From contig CAJQUW010006967.1 of the NCBI GenBank assembly GCA_907163375.1, forward strand, positions 496,001 through 560,000: DNA of 64,000 nt, written 5' to 3'. Below the pieces are notes generated by a model. It was not told where the DNA came from. It did not search any database and worked only from the letters and a program-made list of their open reading frames with translations. Below, one piece after another: positions 11,487 through 23,390 of this stretch (position 1 is its first letter; each line of letters opens with the position of its first letter). The position numbers were made by a program, and so were the translations under genes. This DNA comes from Prostheceraeus crozeri (Eukaryota > Platyhelminthes > Polycladida > Euryleptidae).

Positions 11487-14400
11487 GAAAACGATTAGGG
11501 AGGGAAGGCGGGGGGAAGGGAAAAAAAAAGAGGGGAGAAAGAGAAGAATAGGGAAAAAGAGCAAAATCAACGAACGGAGAAACGAACGAGAGAACTAAAA
11601 CCGAAAACGAACATACAACTAAAGTAGGACAAAAGGGTATAAAAAAAAAAAAGAATGGGAATGGGACAGACGGAACGAAACCGGGGTGGAGAAACGGAGA
11701 AGACAATAAAGGAAAGGGAGATTAAGAGGAGATGACACGAAAAGCGGACAGGAAACATTAAAGATAATAACAACAAGAAGGCGAGGAGACACAAAATAAG
11801 GATGAATGAGGGAAGGAAAGAAGGAGGATGGGAAACGATGAACGGGAAGAAAGGTGAAATGGGAAGACGAAGAAAACAAGGGGGGAACCGGAGGTGAAGA
11901 GAAACCGGAAGAGGGGGCAGACGAAAAAAGAACAAGGACCGAGAAGGGAAAAAAGAGAGGCAGCAAAATGGGAGGGAAGCAGAAAAAGAAGAGGGAGAAA
12001 AACAAAGAAAACAAAAGGAAGGAAAAACCCGGGAGGAAAGGAGGAAAGGAAACGGGAACGAAGGACAAAGAGGGACCGAGGAGGATCGCGAGAAGGAGAA
12101 AAGAACGGCTGCTGAAGAAGGAGAAAAGGAATAAGAAGGGAGGAAAGAGGAAGATAAGGGGGAAAGAAGAAGAGAATAAAAAAGCCAGCTCGAGAACAGG
12201 AATGGGAAAGCAAAGGCGAAGGAAGAAGACATGAGAGAATGGACAGATACAGGCACATGAAGAAAGGGAAGAAGGAAGAAGGAAAAAACTGGACAAGAGA
12301 AAAAAAGAAAAAATGGGGGGATGGAGAGCGCGGGAAACGGAAGTAAGGGGGAGAGAAGCCGGGGGAGAAAAAGAAGACAAAGGAGGAAAATGGAAGGAGG
12401 GGAGAGGGAGGAAGACGAAAAAGGACAAAGGGACTAAGGAGAGAAATAATGTAACGCAAAAAGATAGGAAGAGAAGGAAGACAGGAAACGAAGAAATCAG
12501 AAGGAGGAACTGGAAGACAGAGGAGAGGGCGAAAAGCAAAGGAGAACAAGAAAAAAGAAAGGAGGAGGGGAAAGATAAAGAGAGAGCGGATAAAAAGGAA
12601 GATGGACAGTAGAAGGGGAAGAGAAGAAAGAGGGGGAGTGGAAGGGAGGAAAGGAGAAAAAGCCGATGAAGATAAGGGCAAAGCGGGGAGAAGCGAGGAG
12701 AGGAGAGGAAAGACGAGGACGAGGAAAAAACTGATAGAGAAACGGAAAACGAAAACCAGAACAGACGACAGACATAGAACAAGATAAGAGGTGGAGAAAA
12801 AAATGAAAGAGATCACAGCAGGAAGAAGCAGAAAGGAACGAAAGAGAACCAATGAAGGAACGCTGGGAAAGAAGAAAATCAAGCCGAAAAGCGAGAACAG
12901 AGAAGGCAGGAGAGATACGGTGGTGAGAGGGAAGAGAGGGAGGAAGAATGGAAGAGGAATTGAAGCGGAAGAGGAAAATGAAAAAAAGGACCGACACATA
13001 AAAAAAGAGGGAGAAAACGCGAGAAAACGAAGAAAACAAGGGAATGAGGGGAATGATGAAGAGAAGAAGAGAGGACAATAGGGACGACCCATGAAGGGAG
13101 AGGGAAAACGTGAAGAGATGACGGAAAAGGAAATGACTGGGAAAGAAAATCAAGGCTAGAAGAATTAAGGAGAGAAAAGGGACATAGGAAAATGAAAAAG
13201 GCGACGAAGGTGAAAGAGAAAGGAAGAGATAAGGAAGAATGAATGACGAGAGAGAAGACTGGATTGAACGGAGAAAAAGAAGGACAGGGGGAAATGAATT
13301 AGAGAAGTGGACATGGGGAAAGAAGAGAGAGAAGGGGGGACAGGAGACAACAGAAGGAAGAAAGGATGGAGGAGAGAATGAGATTGAGAGGGAGAAGAGG
13401 GGGGGAAAGGAAAAGCAGAGAATGAAAGAAACGAAGGGAACGAGAGAACAGGAGAAAGGAATTAGGGGGGAGGAGGGAGAACAAAGACAAACGGAATCAA
13501 GGGAAGACCGGATAAGAGGGCGGAAGGAACAAAGTAGAAGGGGAGGGCGAAGACAGACCAGAAGAAAGAGAAAAGGGAGGAGGGAGTGAGTAGGAAGAGG
13601 GAGAACACATTGACAAAGACGAGGAGAGAGAGAAGGAAAAAATTGAAGGAAAGCAGATGATTGACGGAAGAAGGAGGAAAGCGAGAGAATGATCGAAAAA
13701 GAACAAGAAGAGGAAAAAGATGAGAAGACGAATGGAAGGAAAAGGGAAAGCTGAAATGGATAGAAGGAAAACGGAGGACGAACGGGAAAGACATACGAAA
13801 GGAGAGGACAGAAGAAAGGAGAAAAACAGAGACGGACAGAACGAAAAAGAGAATAAAGAGAAAGAAAAGCAGCTGAGAAGAGAGAAATAAGAATTGAAGG
13901 AAGGGAAAGAGACGAGAAACAGAGGGAAGAGAACGGAAGAAAACGAGACACAAAGCCGAAGAGGAGAATGAAAACATGAACGAGGGAGATGCAGAAACGG
14001 AAAAAAAAAGGGAGGGAGAAGGAAGAATGGAAGAAGAAGGAATGTGGAAGGGAAACCAAGGAGAGAGAAACAGATAGAAAAAAGAGAAAACGAGAGAGGA
14101 GGGGGACGGGAGAGATAGAACGAAAAGCAGCAGGGAACGGAGGACAGGAAGAACCGAGGAATTGGAAAGGTGGGGGAAAGAGAAATTAGGACTAGGGGAG
14201 GAACGACGAGAAAAGGACATACACTGAGAAAATGGAAGAAGAGGAGAACGAGCGGAAAAGCCAGGAGATAAAAGGGGGAAGAGGAATAGAAGGGAGGGGA
14301 GAATGGGGAGAGGGACCGAGAAATTAACGAAGATGAATGTGAAGGGGGAAAGAAATAAGCGAGGGAAGAGAGGAACGAGGAACGGAGAAGAAGGAAATTG

Positions 14401-16375
14401 ACAACAGGAAAAGGATAGATGAGACGAAGGAGAGAAGGGAAAAAAAAAAGGAATATAGGAAAGATAAAGGAAGGGAAGGAAAAAAAAGGGAAACTAGGAG
14501 GAGGGGGAATGAGAATAGGAATAAAAAGGGGGAAAGGAGAACGGAAGAAGCAGGAAGGGAAGGGAAGTCGGGAGAAAGATGGAAGGATGGGAACAGAAAA
14601 AAGAGGAGGGATGGAGAGAAAGATGAGAGGAGAGAGCAGGGAGAGAAGGAAAATAAGAAGGGGGGGAAGGAGGGAAGAAGGGACAGGGAGAAGAGGAGAG
14701 AGAAAGGAGAGAGAAGAGGGAGATAAGAAAGGAGCGGCGGGGGAGGGAGGGAGAATGAAGAGAAATTGGAGGGAATCGGGTGAAGGAGGAAAATGGAAGC
14801 AAAAGAGAACGAAAGAATGAAGAAGGGAAAGAAGAGAAGGAGGGAAAGCGGGAAGAAGAACTGATAACGCGAGACTGGGAAAGAGGAAGGGAGGGTGAAG
14901 CAGAGGAGGGATAAATGAAAGAGGGGAAGAAAAAGAAGGGAGATAGGAAATGAATCAGAAATAGCTGGGGGAGTGGGGAAAGGGCAGAAAGAAACGTGCT
15001 TTGATAAACCGAAGGAGAAAAGTGGAAGATGACAATGGAAAACAATGGAAAGAAGAATGGGGGAAAAATAGGAAATATGAAGTAGAAAGAGTAGGAGGAA
15101 GTGAAGAGAGGTATTGAAAGAAAAGCGAAAGGGAAGGGGGAGAGAGACGGGAAGAAAAAGAAAGAAGATGAGATGTGGAAAAGAAGAGGGAGAGTAGAAG
15201 AGAGAAAAATAAGGAAGAAAAATGAGAGACAATGTTAAGGAAAGAAGAGAGAGGAATAAGGGAGAAGAAAATGGCCAGTAGAGGAACAAAAGAGAGGGGG
15301 AAAAGAAATGAAACGATTGGCGGGAAGAAAGAAAGAAAACGAAAGCGGGGATAGAAGAACGGACGAAGGAGAATGAGAAGAAGAAAAGAAGAAAGAAGAG
15401 GGTAAAGGAAGTAAATGGGAGGGATGAGATGGAACAGAAAAAAAGCGGAAAAGGAGGAGAGAGGGAATGGGGAAGGAGAGATAATATAGAAAAGATAGAG
15501 AGAAAGGTAGGAGACAGGGGGGACAGGTGACGAAACTAGATAGAAGTGGAAGGAAGAGGGAAGAACTGGAGGAGGAAGAAGAGACGGAAAGGGAGGGAAG
15601 ACGGGAAGAATGAAATGGGTGAGGAAGGGAAATAGAGAGAAAAGAAAGGAGAGAAGGAGGAAGAATGGAGAAAGGAAGGGAAAGAAGAGAGGGGGGAGAG
15701 AAGAAGAGGAGTGAGAGTGAGAAAAGAAAGGAGGATAAGAAGGCAGGAGTGGATGAGAATAGAAGGAAAAAGAAGGAAAATACGGAAAACGAAGAGACGA
15801 AGGGAGGGGAGAAATAAAAGAGATGAGAGAGAATGGAAAGCCGGGGAGAAGGGGAAGGGGGGAAGAAGCCGACGAAAGGGGGAGAGAGGAAAACGCAGAG
15901 GGGATGAAGACAATGAAAGGAGAGGAAAAGGAAAAGAAGATGTGAAGGAAGAGGGGGAGAAGATAGAGGATGATAGGAAAAACAGATGAAATGAAAGAAG
16001 AAGAGGGGAAAATGAAAGAAGAGAGGAAGGAATGCGAGAGGAAAGAGTGAGGAAGAAGATGGGAAGAAGGGAATAGAAGAGAGATGGAGGGAAAGGAAAA
16101 GAAAGGGGAAAGAAGAGGGACTAAAGCGAGGAAAGAGAAACAATGAAAGAGAAAAAAGAGGGGGAGAGGGAAGAGCTGAGGAATGGAAAAAGGGGGAGAA
16201 ATAATAATAGAGCGAAGAGAAGGAAGGAAGAGGAGCATGAGAGAGAGAAAAAAGGGGACAGGATATGGAGAAAAAAGAGATGAAACGGGGAGGGAGGATA
16301 GAGGGGAGAAGGGGAAAAAGGAAGAAGAGAAGGGGAAAGGAATAAAGGAATGAGGAAGAGAGGAGATAAAAAAAA
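11487..16375. repeat. 4.9-kb polypurine (A/G) block
   Basis: Almost 4.9 kb in which nearly every + strand base is A or G, with sparse C and very few T. There is no regular period; AGGGAGA-like words recur. It splits LINE copy B about 95 bases before the element's 3' end. Minus-strand frames of up to 526 codons, made of Ser, Phe, Leu and Pro, come from the pyrimidine composition and are not genes. If real, it would be one of the longer triplex-prone polypurine tracts in an animal genome. Confidence 0.8.
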
Positions 16376-16471
16376 GGGGGGGAGAAAGCAGCTGTCGACT
16401 GGAGTGACCGGCCAACCCCCGCGCAAGCGGGGAAAACGGCCGTAAAACGGGATGAGTGAGTGAGTGATAAC
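16376..16471 (+). mobile_element. LINE copy B, 3' end
   Basis: The same 3' terminus as at 7465-7560: the GCAGCTGTCGACTGG word, a CGCGCAAGCGGGG hairpin arm, a CGGCCGTAAAACGG word and a TGAGTGAGTGAGTGA tail. Sequence quality changes here: everything to the right reads in clean frames. Confidence 0.8.
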
Positions 16472-16953
16472 ATGCATTATGCCCATTTCGATGTGTAACT
16501 GACAATATGCTGAACATAGTCTTCGTTATTATCATTATTAAATGTTAAGCACCTGTTGATCGAAATATGTTTCAATTTATATCCTAATAAGGAAAGTGTG
16601 TGCACTGACTACGGAATGACTCGATTAATATCATCGAGTATCAATACCCAATCAATCGAGTATCATCTTGATCGAAAAGTCAGCACCTTTCAGGGCTCGG
16701 CCAGTGTGAGGCCTCCATGTACCTATGAGAGTGAACTATCGACACTGTGACTTGATGGCTATAGGCTTCCGCGAATCGACATCACTGCTACATACATGCA
16801 TCAATTCCTTAAAATAAAGACATAATAGTTGTTGATTAACTTTCCCAATAGCCGCTAAGTGATTTAGAAGTGACATGCAGGTTGAAGCTGAGTTAAATAC
16901 TGAATTTGACGACAGATCGAACAGTGAGGAAAAACAGCTGGATACTTGCGTAC
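16472..16953. other. non-coding stretch, RMI1 intron 3 (5' part)
   Basis: I see no coding signal, repeat or RNA gene here. If RMI1 continues, this is the beginning of its intron 3 on the minus strand. Confidence 0.5.
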
Positions 16954-17307
16954 CTTCGGTTTATCATCCAGATATGATGAAGGGTCGGATGATCTGGGAT
17001 GACTGAAATCAGGATCAGACTTCGTTGAAAGTCGTCTGGGCATATCTGATGATCTATCACGAAGATTGGATGTAGCAGGTAGTCGTGTATGTCCGAAGTC
17101 GGCATCAGAACTGGCAGAAGATCGTCGAGGCGCATCGGATAGTCTAATGTGAGTACTTGGATTGGTTGGCCTTGTTTGTTCATATTCAGTGTCAGAGCTT
17201 GTTCGTCTAGGAGCTTCAGACTGTCTGTTCAGAGCATTAGAAGTTGCTGGTTGATTCCGATCCATTGTAGATTGCCCTTGATTTGCCGAGAACGACTCTT
17301 GATTGCT
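16954..17307 (-). CDS. RMI1: probable RMI1 exon 3, Ser/Arg repeat segment
   Basis: An open 118-codon segment between an ATTTTCAG acceptor and a GTACGC donor, phase 0 at both ends and on the RMI1 strand. It holds three degenerate repeats of about 28 residues, each with a P-R-R-x-S core followed by an acidic patch: SEAPRRTSSDTEYEQTR, SDAPRRSSASSDADFGHTR and SSDMPRRLSTKSDPDFSHPR. It is predicted to be disordered and offers several basophilic-kinase sites. The RMI1 linker between the two OB folds is disordered in known homologues, which fits, but no residue-level homology was recognised. Confidence 0.55.
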
Positions 17308-20300
17308 CTGAAAATGTACAATACTGAAATGTGATCGGGCGACAGAAGTAGTTATCGATAATTGTACCATGAAATAATTATATGAAGCTTTGCATGAAGA
17401 AGTCCACTACACAAGGATCTTTTCCCATGAAGTTTTCCCAAAGTCTCGACTGCATGTTGTATACGTATTTTCCACTCAAGCATTCCCCAAACGAGCGTGA
17501 CCTCATGGTGAAGGAACAAGCCTGCATGTCTTGCTCCAAAGTCTCTACTTCAATCCTTCCCAAGACTAACGAGCCTTAATAGGCTGACTATATCTAAAGA
17601 GAATAACAAGTATTAAGTGGTCTCCGTCAGGCGTGGCACAGTGGTTATGTGCTTGGCACAACAATCATTCGATCCACAGGTTGAGCCCCAAAAGTGTCAT
17701 TGGAAGTCGTCAGGATGGCTTCCGAACTAAAAGATCACAACGCTTCATATCTAAGTCTGACTGTGTCAGCACCGTCCAAGCCCCAGCATGGGGAGTTAAA
17801 CCATCATACTGATGACTACTAAGTCAATAAAAGACTCCAACACTTCACAGAGCCTGACACAGTAATCGAAACGAAGTCTGCGGTGGAGACGAGCTCGCAC
17901 CTTCTGCACCAGGCAAAGTCAACGGTACAAAAATAGATTGACAACAAAGGTCTGTCGAACATGCATATTGAATATCTAAAGAGAATGTAAAGTCAATGAA
18001 AAAAGTGATGAATTTATCGGTTGCCAGGCTATTTGAAATCAACCACTTCAGTGTCTACCATGAACAGAATTTTATAAAGCGGTTGTGAAATGACGTATAA
18101 CGAAGTATTATCTTAAGCCATTAATGGCTAGTGGCAACTGTTGCTGCCATTTCGACAAGCAACATTTTGTCCATTTCGGACAGCATTGCGAAGCACGTCG
18201 CCCAAATAAGTGACCGATTGAAAGAGATCAACGCGGTGCTAATGGCACCGCTCCCAATCTCATGAGATGCCTAAAACGCACGCGATTTGCGTCTTATTTT
18301 TGTTTAAAGAAAACTGGCTTTTGGAAAATTACCTCGCCATTAATTAATAATAAGCAGGTAAAGAAATTATTGCAGAATTTCCTAAACGCGTTCTCTTGGT
18401 TGCTATCAACCGTTGAAGGCATTCACGTATCAAAGATTACCTTGAACTTGACAACAAAGATCTGTCACAGTATACAGAATATCTAAAGAGAATGACAATA
18501 GTCCGAGCTCAGTTCCACCGCGGACTTCGCTCGGATTCAAGGGTGTTGATATCTTTTCATTGACTTATTAGTTGTCATTCTCTTTAGGTATTCTGCCGTG
18601 CGCTTGCATGAGACTAGCACTTCCATGAGCATCCTCAAAATAAGTGACATCGTAATGTAAAATATGCTGACCAGCTGAATGACATTATTTTATCACTGTC
18701 TTTCAAAAAAGTCAAATTGTCATAAGTCAGATTTTTGGATTTCTAAGAAATCGTCAAGTCGTCCTTCGTCGTCAGTTTATGAGCGGTATAGTGGATGTAT
18801 CATCAGGTGTTCCGCAAGGGTAATCTCTTTCCCCTTATCTTTTCGCAATTCATATCAGTTAATTGTCGCCATCTCTCCAGTACTCGCATATCAAATATGC
18901 TGATGACATTCTCTTTGTTCTAGCATTTACTGATCCGTTTTATGTGGAAGAATCCACACGATCTGAAATCGAGAATACGAGACAATGGTGCACTCATAAT
19001 GGACTACGCATTAATGAGACGAAGACGAGTGTCATGGTTATTCCTAAGAGTAAAGTGGATGTTCCTCTTTCAAACCAACTTGTGTTTCTGCGAAGAGATG
19101 AAAAATCCTTTGGTGTCACAATGCAATCAACCCTGAAATGGACTGAAGCATTATTATTCAGATAGTGAAGATAGCTAGCAGCCGTTTATAGGTCATTCGT
19201 CGACTCCGAGAGTATCTATCTAAGGAACAACTGATTTTGGTATACAACACATTTATCCGGAATGTATTGGAGTACAACTCCCTTTATTTGTCGGTCTGGG
19301 TTCCCAGGACAACAGGCGACTCGAAAAGGTACACGAAAGGGCGTACCGGATAATGTGTGGTCCATCATGTGAATGCGGTGAATTCACTCCTTTACATATT
19401 CGACGGAACCATCGAGCCATGAAGGTTTTCATGGATCTAAGCAACAGTGACAATATACTACACGATTTGTTTCCGAACTTTCATCGTTTCTCGCGTCATG
19501 TCATCATGCCACGCCACCGTCTAGCACACAACGACGAAGTAATTCGTTTATCCCCTTTTGTAGCTCTATGTACAATCGAATGTATGCTAAGTGACACCTG
19601 AGTCTTAATTTCCTATTCATTCATGTGTAACTGAAAACCACACTTTACATGTGCATCACTTAAACTTTTCCTCTTCAAACTGATGTATCTCACAATGTAT
19701 TTACTTGATTTTTATTGCTTCAATAAACGCATATCATCAAGTATGAAATTGCTCACCATCCGCATAATAGTCCTTCCTGTGCTTCTCTCCAATCGTTCTT
19801 TCAATACTGCTGTGGCAGAAAACTGTTCGGTCAAAGCATCTACTTCACCACCAAGAAACTGAATGTGATCAGGATTGAGCAGAAGAACGCCACGACGGGC
19901 AAGGATGGGGCCCTTCAGGCGCAGTTTGGCGCCAGGCGTCGTCTCTAGGCTCCGCATCGGACGTCGAAGAATAGCGCGCACGTCAGAGCATCCGTCTGAT
20001 AATTGAAGCATCAGAGTTCGGGTTCCGCGTGCCGCAGAAGGATAACGTGATGTGTCTGGGTCCACCTCCGTGTTCACTTCAGCGTTTTCATTGACCGTTC
20101 CCTCCAGGAGACGCAACTGGCTGTATATAGGAGTAGATACGTCGACCGCATACATCAGCTGAAGATAAAGGAATTGCTTTTGATAAGAGGTACTTCAGAG
20201 TATATCGAATTCGATGATCCTACTCCTGTATAAGTAACTCCTTCATCACTGCTCTACCTAAGGCGCAAAGCCATACAAGCCAGCGGTTTTAGTAATTTTT

Positions 20301-21727
20301 GAGTTTATCATAGGTGCTGTATAGAAAACGTCTAAAGGGTTGCGAGGTATCTTAATTTTCCGGTGCAAGTGTTACAAAATACTTCAAGTATTCGATTTAT
20401 GACCATATTAAGCTTATTTGATTTATTCCCATCTTTTTGTTTTTAAAGCATGTCCTGCAGAAGTAACTTTGATTAAACAATTTGGGCCATAGGACATTGA
20501 GAATGTTCAGAAACACTGGATTACAGTCATGGAGATGAGATGTCTTTACGAAAACCGGTATCATAGCAGGCCTGTGAACAACGGAAAGACAGCAGCAGAC
20601 AAGCGCGCGGTTACACCACGGAAATACTTTCTCATCCATCATTCCTTTTTTCTTTGATTTTCATTATATACCTATTCTTTACTTTCTATTTCATTTTTAC
20701 TTATTTTTCTTACGTTTCAGTAATATATTCTTACTCAGTCACTATATCGTATGAAAATTTTTGCACTTTACGTGGGTTACCAGAATTATTTCATGATTAT
20801 AGTAGTATTATAATTATCAATTATTGTATCCCTCTCTCTATATTGTATTTCCTCTGTATCTTGTGTGCAAGGTCAGTCAGTCTGAGTATTTGCTACGACT
20901 GTCTTTACAGCTGTCTATGTCGCTTCCATTACAACGCATAATAAACGACCATTGTTGAATCAAATGAAGCAGTTACAAGAACATATAGACAGGGGGATGA
21001 GATATTAAAAAATGAAGATACTTTACGGGCGGTCACTTGAAATAGTCTGCATATTCAATACACAATTTAATTCATCATGGTTTTGATTTAATGTTGTTTT
21101 TGTAAGCGAAATTCCTGTTCGTTTGTGACAGTCGAAAGTCACTGGCGAATCTCAACTATAATAGTTGCACTGTGTACCCAGGGAATAAAACTGGTTTTAC
21201 TTGTTTTATTATAATTCATTTTTTATCCATCCCTACCATGTCGACGGTGCGAAGCCATGCTAGAAAACATGGAATGTTAGAGTACACAACATATTGCAGA
21301 AATGGTTCCCATGAATACAATTCAACATCACGAAACATCACGACGTGGTCTTGCATTATTATGTGTCATTGTACATGTTACATCTGCTATCAATAGCACA
21401 ATCATTACTCCCAAAACTAAACTTTCAATCCTCTCTCCAGCTTACTTGAACAATTGCATTTCCTCTGAAGGTAAACTTGGCCTGAGACAGAAGTTCACGG
21501 GGAAACGAAGAAGATTCAAGCTCTCTCAAATCGGCGTGCAACCATTGATTAAAAACGTTCTTTCTCCATTGCACCACATCCCATCGTCTCCATTCTGATT
21601 CATCGTGTTCCTCTTGTATGAAGTCGATGCATGCCTCTAACCAGCCATCCGGAAGTTGGATTTCCTGGTTTATCAGCCACGATTGAATTTGATCGAATGG
21701 CACCTGAAATGTGGTTAGCTGATCCAT
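16954..21727 (-). CDS. RMI1: RecQ-mediated genome instability protein 1, 5' half
   Basis: RMI1 is the OB-fold subunit of the BLM-TOP3A-RMI complex that dissolves double Holliday junctions in the nucleus. Three exons join in phase 0: 21727-21446, 20158-19757 and 17307-16954 (94, 134 and 118 codons). Residues 1-75 match the N-terminal helical domain (LPDGWLEACIDFIQEEH against human VPPMWLEACINWIQEEN; FNQWLHADLRELE against FEQWLLTDLRDLE). Residues 95-205 match OB fold 1 (VDVSTPIYSQL, LMLQLSDG, GVLLLNPDHIQFLGGEVDAL). Exon 3 is Ser/Arg-rich and is assigned by strand, phase and clean splice sites only. The start ATG at 21727 has a purine at -3 and G at +4 and gives the family's usual N-terminal length. 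The second OB fold that binds RMI2 is not in the window. Confidence 0.85.
17618..17800 (+). mobile_element. tRNA-derived SINE, copy 1
   Basis: Starts GGTCTCCGT..GGCACAGTGGTTA, with a tRNA A-box-like word, then a B-box-like GGTTGAGCCCC and a conserved body ending CAGCACCGTCCAAGCCCC. It matches four other copies in the window and lies in RMI1 intron 2. Confidence 0.7.
18690..19610 (+). mobile_element. 5'-truncated LINE, RT C-terminal half
   Basis: Remnant of a second, unrelated LINE, antisense in RMI1 intron 2. The motifs in order are DVSSGVPQG near 18795 (RT block 4), SLSPYLFAIHI near 18825, IKYADDILFVL at 18890-18925 (the catalytic YADD), RQWCTHNGLRINETKT near 18985, and a C-terminal extension with IRNVLEYNSLYL near 19255 and HDLFPNFHRFSRHV near 19460. 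The layout fits the CR1/Jockey group. Several frame changes and an in-frame stop after GVPQG show it is dead; its 5' half is absent. It is cleaner than the LINEs at 1-16471, so it is genuinely old rather than badly sequenced. Confidence 0.75.
19757..20158 (-). CDS. RMI1: RMI1 exon 2 (OB fold 1)
   Basis: The acceptor is ATCTTCAG before CTGATG and the donor GTGAGC follows CGGATG. It codes 134 residues covering the TOP3A/BLM-binding OB fold. The loop between the early strands (VNENAEVNTEVDPDTSRY) is acidic, as in other RMI1 proteins. Confidence 0.88.
20159..21445 (-). other. RMI1 intron 1
   Basis: A 1.29-kb AT-rich intron. I see no transposon ends, repeats or extra exon in it. Confidence 0.6.
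21446..21727 (-). CDS. RMI1: RMI1 exon 1 (start codon, N-terminal domain)
   Basis: It begins MDQLTTFQVPFDQIQSWL and ends after GNAIVQ at a GTAAGC donor (21445-21444). An alternative acceptor, TTTCAG, lies in frame at 21704, so the exon could instead be internal and start at Val9; the good ATG context favours a true first exon. Confidence 0.85.
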
Positions 21728-22870
21728 CTTTCATAAAAACATATTTCCATGTACATGCGAATCAAGTTGTACACTCGTTATTAGGGGTTATAATACCGGG
21801 TTTCGGTATTTGAGCAGTAATAAAACCGGCATTACCTGCTATAAAATGAATATCATAAAGCTTATTTTCATAAAACAAATCTTGAAGAAACCAAATCTAT
21901 GCATACGAGTGCGGAATGTTAAAAATACGTGCAGTCACAATCGACAACTACAGTGGCGAGAAATGTACATGTACATGTTTTGATGGAATCACGGAGAATC
22001 GAACGGATTCTGAAATTACGTCCGGATAATCGAAGATGCACTGTACAATGATTTTCGCTGTGATGAATGTTTGAGCCAATGAAACACATCCAGTGTTCTG
22101 TCTTGTTGTCTCTGTCGTGTGAAACTGTCTTAAAAAATGCTAGCAGTGGAATGCGCTCTACCCGCTTCGACTAAAGAAGGTGGAATATTAAGAAGACAGT
22201 CGGCAATAGGTTGAAGATGAAGCTCACTATTCCGTTCTGCAGATGAAATTCTGCTTGCTATGATTGCACTGAAGTTACTAGGATCCACATGTAGAGGATT
22301 GTCAGTAACGATTCAGGTATAACTCTTTGCAAATTTTCTTCCGTTGTCTTCGTCACTTCAGAGGATGTCTTTGCCTTCTCTGTCCCTTCAAAAGATTAAC
22401 GATTGACATTGGAATTTTTGTGTCATCCTCTTTGTTGGTGCAGTGTAATTCAATCTCAGTACAAATTCTCGAATGTATGTCTTCACAACAATTGTCTTTT
22501 CGAGCATGGCTTGAAGATCCTGAATATATTGCAACATAAGTGATTATTTTCTGTATCGATCTTGTACTGTACTCTGTTCTATGTCTTGTTTCATTTGCAT
22601 TGCGGTTGGTATTTGTTCGTAATGCATCAGGTCAATTGATGTGTTGTATAGTAGGCTATGCATTAAAAAGGTAAACCGCAGTCTGCATTGCGTTTTAGAA
22701 TATGAAATGAACATTCATATTGGAATTTATTTTTGATAGTGTAGGATTAGGCTAGATTTGGATATCAATTGCACCTGTCAAAAGCAAAAACTATTTATTT
22801 ACAGGCAAGTCAGCCATCAATGATGTTCAACTTCATCTTAACCCCTGCAGTTGTTACATGATTAAGGTTA

Positions 22871-22937
22871 AGGTACCCCGTCCGCCTGGGCTTGAGCGTT
22901 CAGGTAGAGGGGCCGAAACGCGACCAGGCGGGTACCT
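22871..22937. repeat. GC-rich hairpin
   Basis: An 8-bp perfect stem CCGCCTGG/CCAGGCGG is extended by AGGTACC/GGTACCT across a 4-base bulge, with a loop of about 34 bases. It stands out in AT-rich DNA. Its role is unknown; it may be the end of a decayed element. Confidence 0.5.
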
Positions 22938-23149
22938 GCTGACGACTGGCTATTGTTTTATTTGTTTTAACGTTGTTTTTTTTTATCGCTTACTGCCTTA
23001 GTGTGATGAATGGACTGTGTCCGTTACTGGTCTCCATAGGGTTGACATGGTGATTACTAAGTGTCTATTTATATATAAGTTCCTAATCAATCGAGCCTGA
23101 AACTTTGACCAAGGAGATCACTTGTTAAGCGGCCTTGTACGATCTCGTA

Positions 23150-23390
23150 CACTTAAGGGTGAAGTCCAGCCCGTATAGCGCTATGTTATGGACCCCCGGG
23201 AAGGTCCGCCCGGCACGCAATCAGATCCGTCAAGTCTTTGTGCTTAAAGACCTTCATGCATTCATGCATTTGTCGAGGATCACAAGTCAAAGGACCATTA
23301 GGGGTAAGGTCCAGCCCCGCTTTAGAAGCGCTGATTGAAAAATGGACTAGTGGGAAGGTCCTCCACACCGATCTCGTCAAGTTTGGCTCT
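23150..23390. repeat. degenerate direct duplication, about 150-bp spacing
   Basis: The block around GTCCAGCCC..AGCGCT..ATGGAC..GGGAAGGTCC..CCGTCAAGT at 23155-23243 recurs in diverged form at 23303-23385. No coding content is seen. It may be a dimeric SINE or an old tandem repeat. Confidence 0.45.

Noticed and set aside
11567-16535. Minus-strand frames of 229 to 526 codons rich in Ser, Phe, Leu and Pro
   Set aside because: They are the complement of a polypurine tract; several overlap in different frames and none shows a motif or domain.
21703-21727. RMI1 exon 1 as an internal exon beginning at the TTTCAG acceptor
   Set aside because: The ATG at 21727 has good context and gives the expected N-terminal length; no upstream exon was found. 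Kept as an alternative.
22913-22945. Hammerhead-like words GAAAC and CTGACGA near the 22871 hairpin
   Set aside because: They occur in the wrong order for a ribozyme, with no matching stems.
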